DNA of 5,169 nucleotides from Cytophagales bacterium (GTDB taxonomy: Bacteria; Bacteroidota; Bacteroidia; Cytophagales; Spirosomataceae). The notes below the pieces were generated by a model, which made no database searches, was not told the DNA's origin, and saw only the letters and a program-made list of their open reading frames with translations. Positions 1 to 5,169 of this stretch are shown piece by piece. Positions within the stretch are counted from its first letter, which is position 1, and the number at the start of each line of letters is the position of its first letter. The DNA is taken from the NCBI GenBank assembly GCA_013205605.1, contig JABMMK010000095.1, positions 1-5,169 on the forward strand. The letters are read 5' to 3'. The position numbers were made by a program, and so were the translations under genes.

Positions 1-1150
1 ATTCTATTTAGGATATTTTATCATGGCACTTCCGGCTGGATATGTAATGAAAAAGTTAGGATACAAAATGGGGATACTCATTGGATTAGTATTATACGCT
101 GCAGGTGCATTTTTGTTTTATCCTGCTGCAGAAGTTAGATTATATTCTTTCTTTTTGGCTGCCTTATTTTTAATCGCCAGCGGAATCGCATTTTTAGAAA
201 CTGCAGCAAATTTATATGTTACCGTGCTAGGTGATCCTAAATCAGGAGATTTTAGATTAAATTTTGCTCAATCCTTTAATGGAATTAGCATAATTTTAGG
301 ACCTGTCATAGGCGGTTTTTTTATATTTTCAGATAAGGAATATAGCCGAGAATTATTAAATAGTCTTCCAGTAGCCGAGGCAGAAGCCATTCGCATATCG
401 CAAGCCAATTCGGTTCAGTTGCCATATTTAATCATAGGCGTAGTTGTAGCAATAGTAGCCGTATTATTTGCCATTACTAAAATGCCTGAAGTATCAGAAA
501 CAGCTAATAAAGTAGTCAGTCAAACAAAAATATCAATTTCAAGTTTGTTGAAAAATAGACATTTATCGTTGGGGATTATTGCTCAATTTTGTAATGTGGG
601 GGCACAAGTATCATTATGGGGTAATTTTGTCGATTTGAAAATTGATTTAGCCAGTGATACAAATTTATGGATTGTACAAAAAATATATCAAACCACTAGT
701 TCGATGTCACCCACTCAAATTGCTAGTTTTCATGCATCTTTTGCCTTTGTACTTTTTATGTTTGGTCGATTCATTGGCACCTTTTTTATGAGTAAAAATG
801 ATTCCAATAAAATACTTGGAATTTACTCAATCGGAGCTGTCATATCGATTCTAATATCAATTTTTGGAGGCGGAGTTTATGCATTAGTGGCATTAATGAT
901 GGTTTATTTCTTTCAATCAATTATGTTTCCAACTATATTTGCATTAGCATGTAAAGACTTAGGAGAAGGTTCTAAATTAGCTTCTTCTTTAATTATTATG
1001 TCAATCGTAGGGGGGGCAATTATTCCACCCATTACAGCGGCATTATTTAAAGTTAGTACGCCTGTAGCTCTTATAATCCCTTTGCTTTGTTTTATATTCA
1101 TTGTATATTATTCGTACAATGGATATAAGTTGCCTATCAAAAAAATATAA
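1..1150 (+). CDS. fucP: L-fucose:H+ symporter, FucP-type MFS permease (5' end missing)
   Basis: Inner-membrane major facilitator that imports a sugar, probably L-fucose, with a proton. The reading frame is open from base 2, and the seven codons before the ATG at 23 (FYLGYFI) continue the conserved FucP helix-2 sequence into MALPAGYVMKKLGY, so that ATG is internal and the true start lies off the left edge. About 382 residues are visible. Relative to E. coli FucP (438 residues, from memory) roughly 70 residues with helix 1 and its functional Asp46 are missing. Counting from the ATG at 23, the helix-4 motif FLETAAN places Glu59 at the position of FucP Glu135, and AQSFN places Gln83 and Asn86 at Gln159 and Asn162, with identical spacing. 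Hydrophobic helices continue to the C-terminus. The usual Pro after ETAAN is Leu here. Related FucP-family members carry glucose/galactose, so the substrate rests partly on context. The stop overlaps the next start. Confidence 0.9.
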   Translation, partial: FYLGYFIMALPAGYVMKKLGYKMGILIGLVLYAAGAFLFYPAAEVRLYSFFLAALFLIASGIAFLETAANLYVTVLGDPKSGDFRLNFAQSFNGISIILGPVIGGFFIFSDKEYSRELLNSLPVAEAEAIRISQANSVQLPYLIIGVVVAIVAVLFAITKMPEVSETANKVVSQTKISISSLLKNRHLSLGIIAQFCNVGAQVSLWGNFVDLKIDLASDTNLWIVQKIYQTTSSMSPTQIASFHASFAFVLFMFGRFIGTFFMSKNDSNKILGIYSIGAVISILISIFGGGVYALVALMMVYFFQSIMFPTIFALACKDLGEGSKLASSLIIMSIVGGAIIPPITAALFKVSTPVALIIPLLCFIFIVYYSYNGYKLPIKKI

Positions 1151-1152
1151 TG
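1148..1152 (+). promoter_or_regulatory. TAATG stop/start overlap between symporter and mutarotase
   Basis: The symporter stop TAA shares its last base with the ATG of the mutarotase gene. No purine-rich ribosome binding site is apparent in the A/T-rich bases just before it. This arrangement is typical of translational coupling by terminating ribosomes, and it also fits Bacteroidota, whose starts commonly lack Shine-Dalgarno sequences. The overlap is seen directly; coupling is inferred. Confidence 0.6.
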
Positions 1153-1479
1153 AAAAAATATATTTTAATTTTAGATTTAGTAAATGATGAAAAATTGATT
1201 TCTGAGTACATAGATTACCATAAAGATATACCATTAGCCATCAAAAACAGTATTTTGGATGCTGGTATTATATCCATGGAAATATATAGGTTTCATGACC
1301 GCATGGTTATGGAAATTAAGGCGAATGATGATTTCAGTTTTGAAAATAAAAATGAATTAGATCGTAATAATTCTCAAGTCATAGCTTGGGAAAAACTTAT
1401 GTCTACTTATCAAAAAAACATTCCAGGATCTCCTGAAAATGTAAAGTGGGTTTTGGCCGAGAATATTTTTAAATTATAA
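1150..1479 (+). CDS. RhaM/YiiL-family sugar mutarotase (probable L-fucose mutarotase)
   Basis: Small cytoplasmic enzyme of the L-rhamnose mutarotase fold (COG3254, dimeric ferredoxin-like barrel) that interconverts alpha and beta anomers of a sugar. At 109 residues it matches the family length (E. coli RhaM is about 104). The family's Tyr-x3-His pair is present as Tyr20 and His24 (YIDYH), corresponding to RhaM Tyr18 and His22. The later AWEKLM segment around Trp80 and the C-terminal block with a Pro-rich turn and a hydrophobic end also align with RhaM. The family includes L-fucose mutarotases that are unrelated to FucU in E. coli, and the FucP-type neighbour favours fucose here. L-rhamnose remains possible. 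The ATG overlapping the symporter stop gives a full-length product, so I accept it as the start. Supplying the right anomer would assist the first dehydrogenase of the pathway, which is not in the window. Confidence 0.85.
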   Translation: MKKYILILDLVNDEKLISEYIDYHKDIPLAIKNSILDAGIISMEIYRFHDRMVMEIKANDDFSFENKNELDRNNSQVIAWEKLMSTYQKNIPGSPENVKWVLAENIFKL

Positions 1480-1482
1480 ATA

Positions 1483-3147
1483 ATGATTACGAAAAGAAAG
1501 ACTTTTTTGCAAATTAATGACGATGACAATTTGTTAGTAGCGTTACAGAATTTGAAAAAAGGAACTGAAATTATTCACAATGGTAACCGTATTATTTTAC
1601 AAGATGATATTGATGCCAAACATAAATTTACTACTGAAGCTATTCCAATGAATGGAGAAGCCATTATGTATGGTGTTTTGGTTGGCATAGCCAAACAGGC
1701 AATACCTAAAGGAGGTTTAGTTCATACATTTAATTTGCATCATGCTTCTCAAGAGTTTAAAGGTAAAATCAAAGATTATCATTGGTCTCCACCCAATGTA
1801 GATAAATGGAAGCAATTAACATTTAATGGTTTTCATAGAGCTGATGGCCAAGTAGGAACTCAGAACTTTTGGCTAGTAATACCATTAGTATTTTGTGAAA
1901 ATAGGAATATTGAATTGTTGAAAAATGCGTTTATCAATGGGTTAGGTTTTCAAAAAAATGACCCTTTTACTGAGCAAGTAGTTATTTTGAAAAACCAAAT
2001 TCAAAATGGGGAAAAATTAAAATTACCTGAGTTTGACAAGTCTAAGAAAACGACATTAGTCCACAAAAGTGATTTGTTTAAAAATATAGATGGAATAAAA
2101 TTTTTAACTCATGAAAGTGGTTGCGGAGAAAATAAAGAAGAATCGGATAATTTATGTTCTTTGTTGGCAGGTTATTGCTTGAACCCCAATGTAGGAGGGA
2201 TAACCATATTAAGTTTAGGTTGTCAAAATTCTCAAATTAGCTTGTTCCAACAAAAATTAAACGAAAAGGATCCTAATTTTTCTAAGCCATTATACATTTT
2301 CGAACAGCAACAAGATGAAGGAAGTGGGGTAGAACAAATGTTAAGTGAAGTAATTCATAAAACGTTTGAAGGATTAATTGAAATAAATAAATGTCAAAGA
2401 TCTCCTGCTCCTTTATCAAAACTACGTGTAGGAGTAAAATGTGGGGGCTCAGATGGATTTTCAGGTATTTCTGCTAATCCAGCCATTGGACATACCGCTG
2501 ATTTAATCGTATCGCTAGGGGGAACTGTAATGATTGCGGAATTTCCTGAATTATGTGGAGTGGAACAAGAACTTCAAAATAGATCCATTAATAGCCAAGT
2601 TGCGGATGATTTTGGTCTCATGATGCGTGAATATGCGAAAAGAGCTGCAGCGGTAGGTGCTGGTTTTGATATGAATCCATCCCCTGGTAATATTAAAGAT
2701 GGATTAATTACCGATGCAATAAAGTCTGCTGGCGCAGCAAAAAAAGCTGGATCTTCACCTATTGTAGATTCTCTTGGGTATGGAAAGTATGTAACAAAAA
2801 GTGGTTTAAATTTAGTTTGTACTCCTGGAAATGATGTTTTAGCTACAACGGGTATGGCTGGAGCTGGTGCTACTATTCAATTGTTTACCACGGGTTTAGG
2901 AACGCCTACAGGTAATCCTATTTGCCCAATGGTTAAATTATCAACCAATACTAGGTTGGCAGAAAAGTTGCCTGAAATAATAGATATAGATTGTGGACCC
3001 ATCATTTCGGGTGATAAATCTGTAGAAGAAATAGGGGAAGAGGTTTTAAATTACATCATTAAATTAGCCTCAGGAGAAATTAATACTAAGGCAATGGACT
3101 TAGGTCAGGATGATTTTATGTTTTGGAGAAGGGGCGTTAAATTATAA
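1483..3147 (+). CDS. UxaA/altronate dehydratase-family sugar-acid dehydratase (probable L-fuconate dehydratase)
   Basis: Cytoplasmic metal-dependent lyase that removes water from an aldonate to give a 2-keto-3-deoxy acid. The 554-residue protein has both parts of the family fused: an N-terminal SAF domain (about residues 8-90, ending in VHTFNLHH) and the large dehydratase domain (about 115-554). Family landmarks are FHRADGQVGTQN (117-128), HESGCGEN (210-217), LGCQNSQ (245-251), KCGGSDGFSG (319-328), FPELCGVEQEL (354-364), MNPSPGNIKDGL (397-408), LVCTPGNDV (444-452), GNPICPM (477-483) and IDCGP (502-506). The many conserved Cys and His residues look intact. Known members act on D-altronate or galactarate. 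Here the FucP-type importer, the SDR and the FAH-family hydrolase point to L-fuconate, because altronate breakdown would need a KDG kinase and aldolase instead. Family assignment is near certain; the substrate is inferred. Database names will probably say altronate dehydratase. Confidence 0.9.
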   Translation: MITKRKTFLQINDDDNLLVALQNLKKGTEIIHNGNRIILQDDIDAKHKFTTEAIPMNGEAIMYGVLVGIAKQAIPKGGLVHTFNLHHASQEFKGKIKDYHWSPPNVDKWKQLTFNGFHRADGQVGTQNFWLVIPLVFCENRNIELLKNAFINGLGFQKNDPFTEQVVILKNQIQNGEKLKLPEFDKSKKTTLVHKSDLFKNIDGIKFLTHESGCGENKEESDNLCSLLAGYCLNPNVGGITILSLGCQNSQISLFQQKLNEKDPNFSKPLYIFEQQQDEGSGVEQMLSEVIHKTFEGLIEINKCQRSPAPLSKLRVGVKCGGSDGFSGISANPAIGHTADLIVSLGGTVMIAEFPELCGVEQELQNRSINSQVADDFGLMMREYAKRAAAVGAGFDMNPSPGNIKDGLITDAIKSAGAAKKAGSSPIVDSLGYGKYVTKSGLNLVCTPGNDVLATTGMAGAGATIQLFTTGLGTPTGNPICPMVKLSTNTRLAEKLPEIIDIDCGPIISGDKSVEEIGEEVLNYIIKLASGEINTKAMDLGQDDFMFWRRGVKL

Positions 3148-3151
3148 TATA

Positions 3152-3160
3152 ATGGTATGA
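3152..3160 (+). other. Minimal ORF ATG-GTA-TGA overlapping the dehydrogenase start
   Basis: In the 9-base gap before the dehydrogenase gene, an ATG at 3152 opens a frame of two codons that stops at TGA 3158-3160. This stop overlaps the downstream ATG at 3157 as ATGA. Ribosomes leaving the dehydratase stop at 3145-3147 could start here and then re-start on the dehydrogenase. Such a short motif can easily arise by chance in AT-rich sequence, so a function is only a possibility. Confidence 0.2.
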
Positions 3161-3924
3161 TTTTTTCATTAAAAAATAAGGTGGTTATTATCACAGGAGG
3201 TAGTTCTGGTATCGGAAGAGCTATTTCGATATTATTTGCCCAACAGGGCGCGGAAGTTCATATTTTTGATTTACAAAGTCCATTAAGTGATGAAACTATA
3301 TCCGAAGTAAAACAATTCAATACAAGTTCCAATTTTCATCCGGTGGATATTACCAATGAAACTTTAGTTTTAGATGAAATTAATTCACTAGAAAAAATTG
3401 ATATTTTAATTAATAATGCAGGGATAGCCCAAATTGGAAACGTTGAAAATACAAGTTCAAAAGACTTTCAGAAAATCTTTGATGTCAATGTTAAAGGAGC
3501 ATTTAATTGCATCAAAGCCGTTATTCCAATCATGGTCAACAATAAGTCTGGCATAATATTAAATATGGCCTCTGTAGCTTCATCCGTTGGAATTCCTGAC
3601 CGATTTGGATATTCGATGACAAAAGGAGCTATAAAATCCATGACCCAGTCTATAGCCAAAGATTATATTTCAAAAGGAATTAGATGTAATTGTATTTCTC
3701 CTGCAAGAGTTCATACGCCGTTTGTAGATGGATTTATACAGAAAAACTATCCAAATAATCAAGATGAAATGTTCAAAAAGCTATCAGCCTCTCAACCCAT
3801 CGGAAGGATGGCTAAACCAATCGAGATTGCTCATTTGGCCTTATATTTATGCTCAGACGAAGCATCTTTTGCTACAGGTTGCGACTATCCTTTGGATGGT
3901 GGTTTTTTACACTTAAATAATTAA
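3157..3924 (+). CDS. SDR-family dehydrogenase, probable 2-keto-3-deoxy-L-fuconate dehydrogenase (NAD+)
   Basis: Cytoplasmic classical short-chain dehydrogenase of 255 residues, the usual length. The Rossmann cofactor motif TGGSSGIG is at residues 13-20. Asp38 at the end of the second strand (HIFDLQ) predicts NAD+ rather than NADP+. NNAG is at 87-89 with its first Asn at 86, and the catalytic set is Asn111, Ser139, Tyr152 and Lys156. The C-terminal part (GIRCNCISPARVHTP, then GRMAKPIEIA and DGG) resembles the BDH2/DHRS6-like group, which as I recall includes bacterial 2-keto-3-deoxy-L-fuconate dehydrogenases. The predicted reaction oxidises the dehydratase product to 2,4-diketo-3-deoxy-L-fuconate, the substrate expected for the FAH-family enzyme downstream. 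It could instead be the sugar 1-dehydrogenase of the first step; its place between dehydratase and hydrolase genes favours the later step. The ATG at 3157 puts the Rossmann motif at the normal distance. Confidence 0.8.
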   Translation: MIFSLKNKVVIITGGSSGIGRAISILFAQQGAEVHIFDLQSPLSDETISEVKQFNTSSNFHPVDITNETLVLDEINSLEKIDILINNAGIAQIGNVENTSSKDFQKIFDVNVKGAFNCIKAVIPIMVNNKSGIILNMASVASSVGIPDRFGYSMTKGAIKSMTQSIAKDYISKGIRCNCISPARVHTPFVDGFIQKNYPNNQDEMFKKLSASQPIGRMAKPIEIAHLALYLCSDEASFATGCDYPLDGGFLHLNN

Positions 3925-3926
3925 AT

Positions 3927-3989
3927 ATGATGAAAACAAAACTAATTTTTGCACTACTGTTCGTATCGACTTTGTTTTCATTCAAAGCT
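3927..3989 (+). other. Predicted Sec signal peptide of the SGNH hydrolase
   Basis: Residues 1-21 have a short positive start (MMKTK), a hydrophobic core (LIFALLFVSTLF) and a likely cleavage after Ala21, just before DNPIKILFFGDS. Phe at the -3 position is not ideal, so the exact cleavage point is uncertain, and an uncleaved membrane anchor is possible. Confidence 0.65.
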
Positions 3990-4604
3990 GATAATCCAAT
4001 TAAAATTTTATTTTTTGGAGACTCCATTACGCAAGCTGGTATCGGAAAAACAGGCTATATAACTAAAATGGCTGAAATGCTTTCTTCGAAAGGCTTATCA
4101 GGAAAATATGAATTAATCGGAGCTGGAATAGGAGGGAACAAAATTTATGATTTATACTTAAGACATGAAGAAGATGTGATTGCTAAGAAACCTAATATTG
4201 TTGTAATCTATATTGGAATCAATGATGTATGGCATAAGACTTCCTCTAGAACAGGGACAGATTATGATAAATTTGAAAAGTTTTATCATGCTTTAATCGA
4301 AAGGATTCAACGATCTGGTAGTCAGGTAGTTATTTGCACTCCTACATTAATAGGCGAGAAGTATGATGCTACCAATGAGAACGATGGGGATCTGAATTAT
4401 TTTTCAACCGTCATAAGGAAAATAGCTTTAGATGAACATTGTAAATTGATAGATTTGCGTAAAGCATTTTTAGATTATGAAACAAAATTTAATACCGAGA
4501 ATAAAGCTTCGGGCATATTAACATCAGATAGAGTTCACTTAAATGAAGCTGGAAATGTTTTCTTAGCTGAAGTTATGTGGGACGTTTTAAAAGACCTAAA
4601 ATAA
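3927..4604 (+). CDS. Exported SGNH/GDSL-family hydrolase, likely carbohydrate esterase
   Basis: A 225-residue single-domain SGNH hydrolase. It starts with two Lys residues and a hydrophobic stretch (about residues 6-19), which looks like a Sec signal peptide, so the enzyme probably acts in the periplasm or outside the cell. There is no lipobox Cys. Block I is GDSITQ with nucleophile Ser33, block II is GAGIGGN with the oxyanion Gly at 69 or 70, block III is GIND with Asn99, and block V is DRVH with Asp201 and His204. The catalytic set is therefore complete. Family members include acetyl-xylan and rhamnogalacturonan acetylesterases, lipases and other acyl esterases, so the substrate cannot be read from sequence. 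Its place among fucose-type catabolic genes suggests de-acylation of a fucose-containing glycan or oligosaccharide. Two adjacent ATGs (3927 and 3930) could serve as start; the choice shifts the protein by one residue. It lies 2 bases after the dehydrogenase stop. Confidence 0.85.
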   Translation: MMKTKLIFALLFVSTLFSFKADNPIKILFFGDSITQAGIGKTGYITKMAEMLSSKGLSGKYELIGAGIGGNKIYDLYLRHEEDVIAKKPNIVVIYIGINDVWHKTSSRTGTDYDKFEKFYHALIERIQRSGSQVVICTPTLIGEKYDATNENDGDLNYFSTVIRKIALDEHCKLIDLRKAFLDYETKFNTENKASGILTSDRVHLNEAGNVFLAEVMWDVLKDLK

Positions 4605-4609
4605 AAAAA

Positions 4610-5169
4610 ATGAAATTAGTTAGAATAGGAAAGCTTAATAATGAAAAGCCTGCAGTATTAATCAATGATAAATACTTTGATGTTTCAGATTATATACATG
4701 ACTTTAATGAATCATTTTTTGAAAATGATGGCATCCGAAGTTTAGAAAATATTGTATCAAATAATGATTTAAAAGAAATACATAATCCTGAAAGGATTGG
4801 ATCTTGCGTAGCTAGACCCTCAAAAATTATATGTATTGGTTTAAATTATATAGATCATGCAAAGGAAACAGGAGCTGAAATACCGAAAGAACCTATTTTG
4901 TTTTTTAAAAGTACATCCGCATTAAATGGACCATTTGATGACGTAATCATACCTAAAAATTCTACTAAGACAGATTGGGAGGTTGAATTAGCCATTGTGA
5001 TTGGCAAAAAAGCGCAATATGTATCTGAAAAAGATGCTTATGATTATGTTGCAGGATACTGTTTGCATAATGATTATTCAGAAAGAGAGTTTCAATTAGA
5101 AAGAGGAGGGAATTGGTCAAAAGGTAAAGGTTGTGATACATTTGCTCCCTTAGGACCATTCTTGGCTAC
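4610..5169 (+). CDS. FAH-family hydrolase, probable 2,4-diketo-3-deoxy-L-fuconate hydrolase (3' end missing)
   Basis: The frame opens at ATG 4610, five A bases after the previous stop, and stays open to the window edge, giving 186 full codons of a family usually around 280-290 residues. The N-terminal domain leads into CIGLNYIDHAKETG (75-88), followed by the catalytic FAH fold: PILFFKSTSA (95-104), DWEVELAIVIGKKA (122-135), GYCLHNDYSEREFQ (149-162), NWSKGKGCDTFAPLGP (168-183). Expected metal ligands Glu124, Glu126 and Asp155 are present; a further His/Glu pair acting in catalysis would be His83 and Glu86. Members hydrolyse C-C bonds next to keto groups. In the non-phosphorylative fucose and rhamnose pathways, such an enzyme cleaves the 2,4-diketo acid to pyruvate and lactate. 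The close relatives are often annotated ureidoglycolate lyase or fumarylacetoacetate hydrolase; the neighbours argue for the diketo-acid role. Family is firm, substrate inferred. Confidence 0.88.
   Translation, partial: MKLVRIGKLNNEKPAVLINDKYFDVSDYIHDFNESFFENDGIRSLENIVSNNDLKEIHNPERIGSCVARPSKIICIGLNYIDHAKETGAEIPKEPILFFKSTSALNGPFDDVIIPKNSTKTDWEVELAIVIGKKAQYVSEKDAYDYVAGYCLHNDYSEREFQLERGGNWSKGKGCDTFAPLGPFLA

Larger units (their letters stand above)
1..5169 (+). other. Probable single operon for non-phosphorylative deoxysugar (L-fucose-like) catabolism, both ends outside the window
   Basis: Six genes follow each other on the same strand. The junctions are a 1-base stop/start overlap, then gaps of 3, 9, 2 and 5 bases, leaving no room for internal promoters or terminators outside coding sequence. 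The products form a sequence of importer, anomer mutarotase, sugar-acid dehydratase, keto-acid dehydrogenase, exported hydrolase and diketo-acid hydrolase. Known L-fucose and L-rhamnose non-phosphorylative pathways use this chemistry and end in pyruvate plus lactate. Missing here are the sugar 1-dehydrogenase and the lactonase, which I infer to be encoded nearby or elsewhere. Co-transcription is inferred from spacing and function only; the substrate is inferred from the FucP-type symporter. Confidence 0.8.

Noticed and set aside
23..25. ATG at 23 as the start of the symporter gene
   Set aside because: The frame stays open upstream to base 2 and the seven extra residues match the conserved FucP helix 2; the protein would also lack its first helix. 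The gene starts off the left edge.
913..1234. Two minus-strand ORFs of 62 and 63 codons over the end of the symporter and start of the mutarotase
   Set aside because: They lie opposite well-supported genes, show no recognisable domain and have low-complexity composition typical of antisense shadow frames.
3123..3148. TTGGAG and TATAAT resembling a sigma-70 promoter before the dehydrogenase gene
   Set aside because: The spacing is about 14 bases, shorter than the usual 16-18; most of it is coding sequence; TATAAT arises readily in AT-rich DNA, and Bacteroidota primary sigma factors use a different consensus (TTTG and TAnnTTTG).
3468..3659. Minus-strand ORF of 63 codons inside the dehydrogenase gene
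   Set aside because: Fully covered by the SDR catalytic region on the other strand; no family features.
3728..3916. Plus-strand ORF of 62 codons in another frame of the dehydrogenase gene
   Set aside because: Overlaps the conserved C-terminal part of the SDR and shows no recognisable protein motif.
4602..4612. A-rich run between the SGNH and FAH-family genes as a terminator or slippage site
   Set aside because: It is a run of A, not of T, on the coding strand, with no preceding hairpin, and both flanking genes are intact in frame, so neither termination nor frameshifting is supported.
4965..5159. Minus-strand ORF of 64 codons at the right end
   Set aside because: Lies opposite the FAH-family catalytic domain, which has clear metal-ligand motifs; the antisense product looks random.

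Overview
The window is a dense, single-strand block of six co-directional genes. The base composition is AT-rich and intergenic gaps are only -1 to 9 bases. No Shine-Dalgarno-type sequence is evident before the starts. Protein sequence style, Lys/Asn/Ile-rich composition and the gene set all point to a member of the Bacteroidota, most likely a Flavobacteriia or Cytophagia-type organism. That assignment comes from the sequence alone and is not proven.

Layout, all on the + strand: (1) the 3' part of a FucP-type sugar:H+ symporter, cut by the left edge (1-1150); (2) a RhaM/YiiL-fold sugar mutarotase (1150-1479); (3) a full-length UxaA/altronate-dehydratase-family sugar-acid dehydratase (1483-3147); (4) a classical SDR NAD-type dehydrogenase (3157-3924); (5) a probably exported SGNH/GDSL hydrolase (3927-4604); (6) the 5' part of a fumarylacetoacetate-hydrolase (FAH) family enzyme, cut by the right edge (4610-5169).

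Read together, the genes fit a non-phosphorylative 6-deoxyhexose route, most probably for L-fucose. The sugar is imported by the symporter and its anomers are equilibrated by the mutarotase. It is then oxidised to a lactone and opened to L-fuconate, by enzymes not present here. L-fuconate is dehydrated to 2-keto-3-deoxy-L-fuconate by the UxaA-family protein, oxidised to the 2,4-diketo acid by the SDR, and cleaved to pyruvate and lactate by the FAH-family hydrolase. L-rhamnose or a related sugar remains a real alternative. The SGNH hydrolase is the outlier: it probably acts outside the cytoplasm, perhaps removing acyl groups from the sugar source.

The window shows no RNA gene, mobile element, CRISPR array, promoter or convincing terminator. 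It looks like the middle of a longer operon whose promoter, first oxidation enzyme and lactonase lie outside. The most interesting points are the apparent use of a UxaA-family protein at the fuconate-dehydratase step and the SGNH hydrolase inserted in the middle of the pathway genes.
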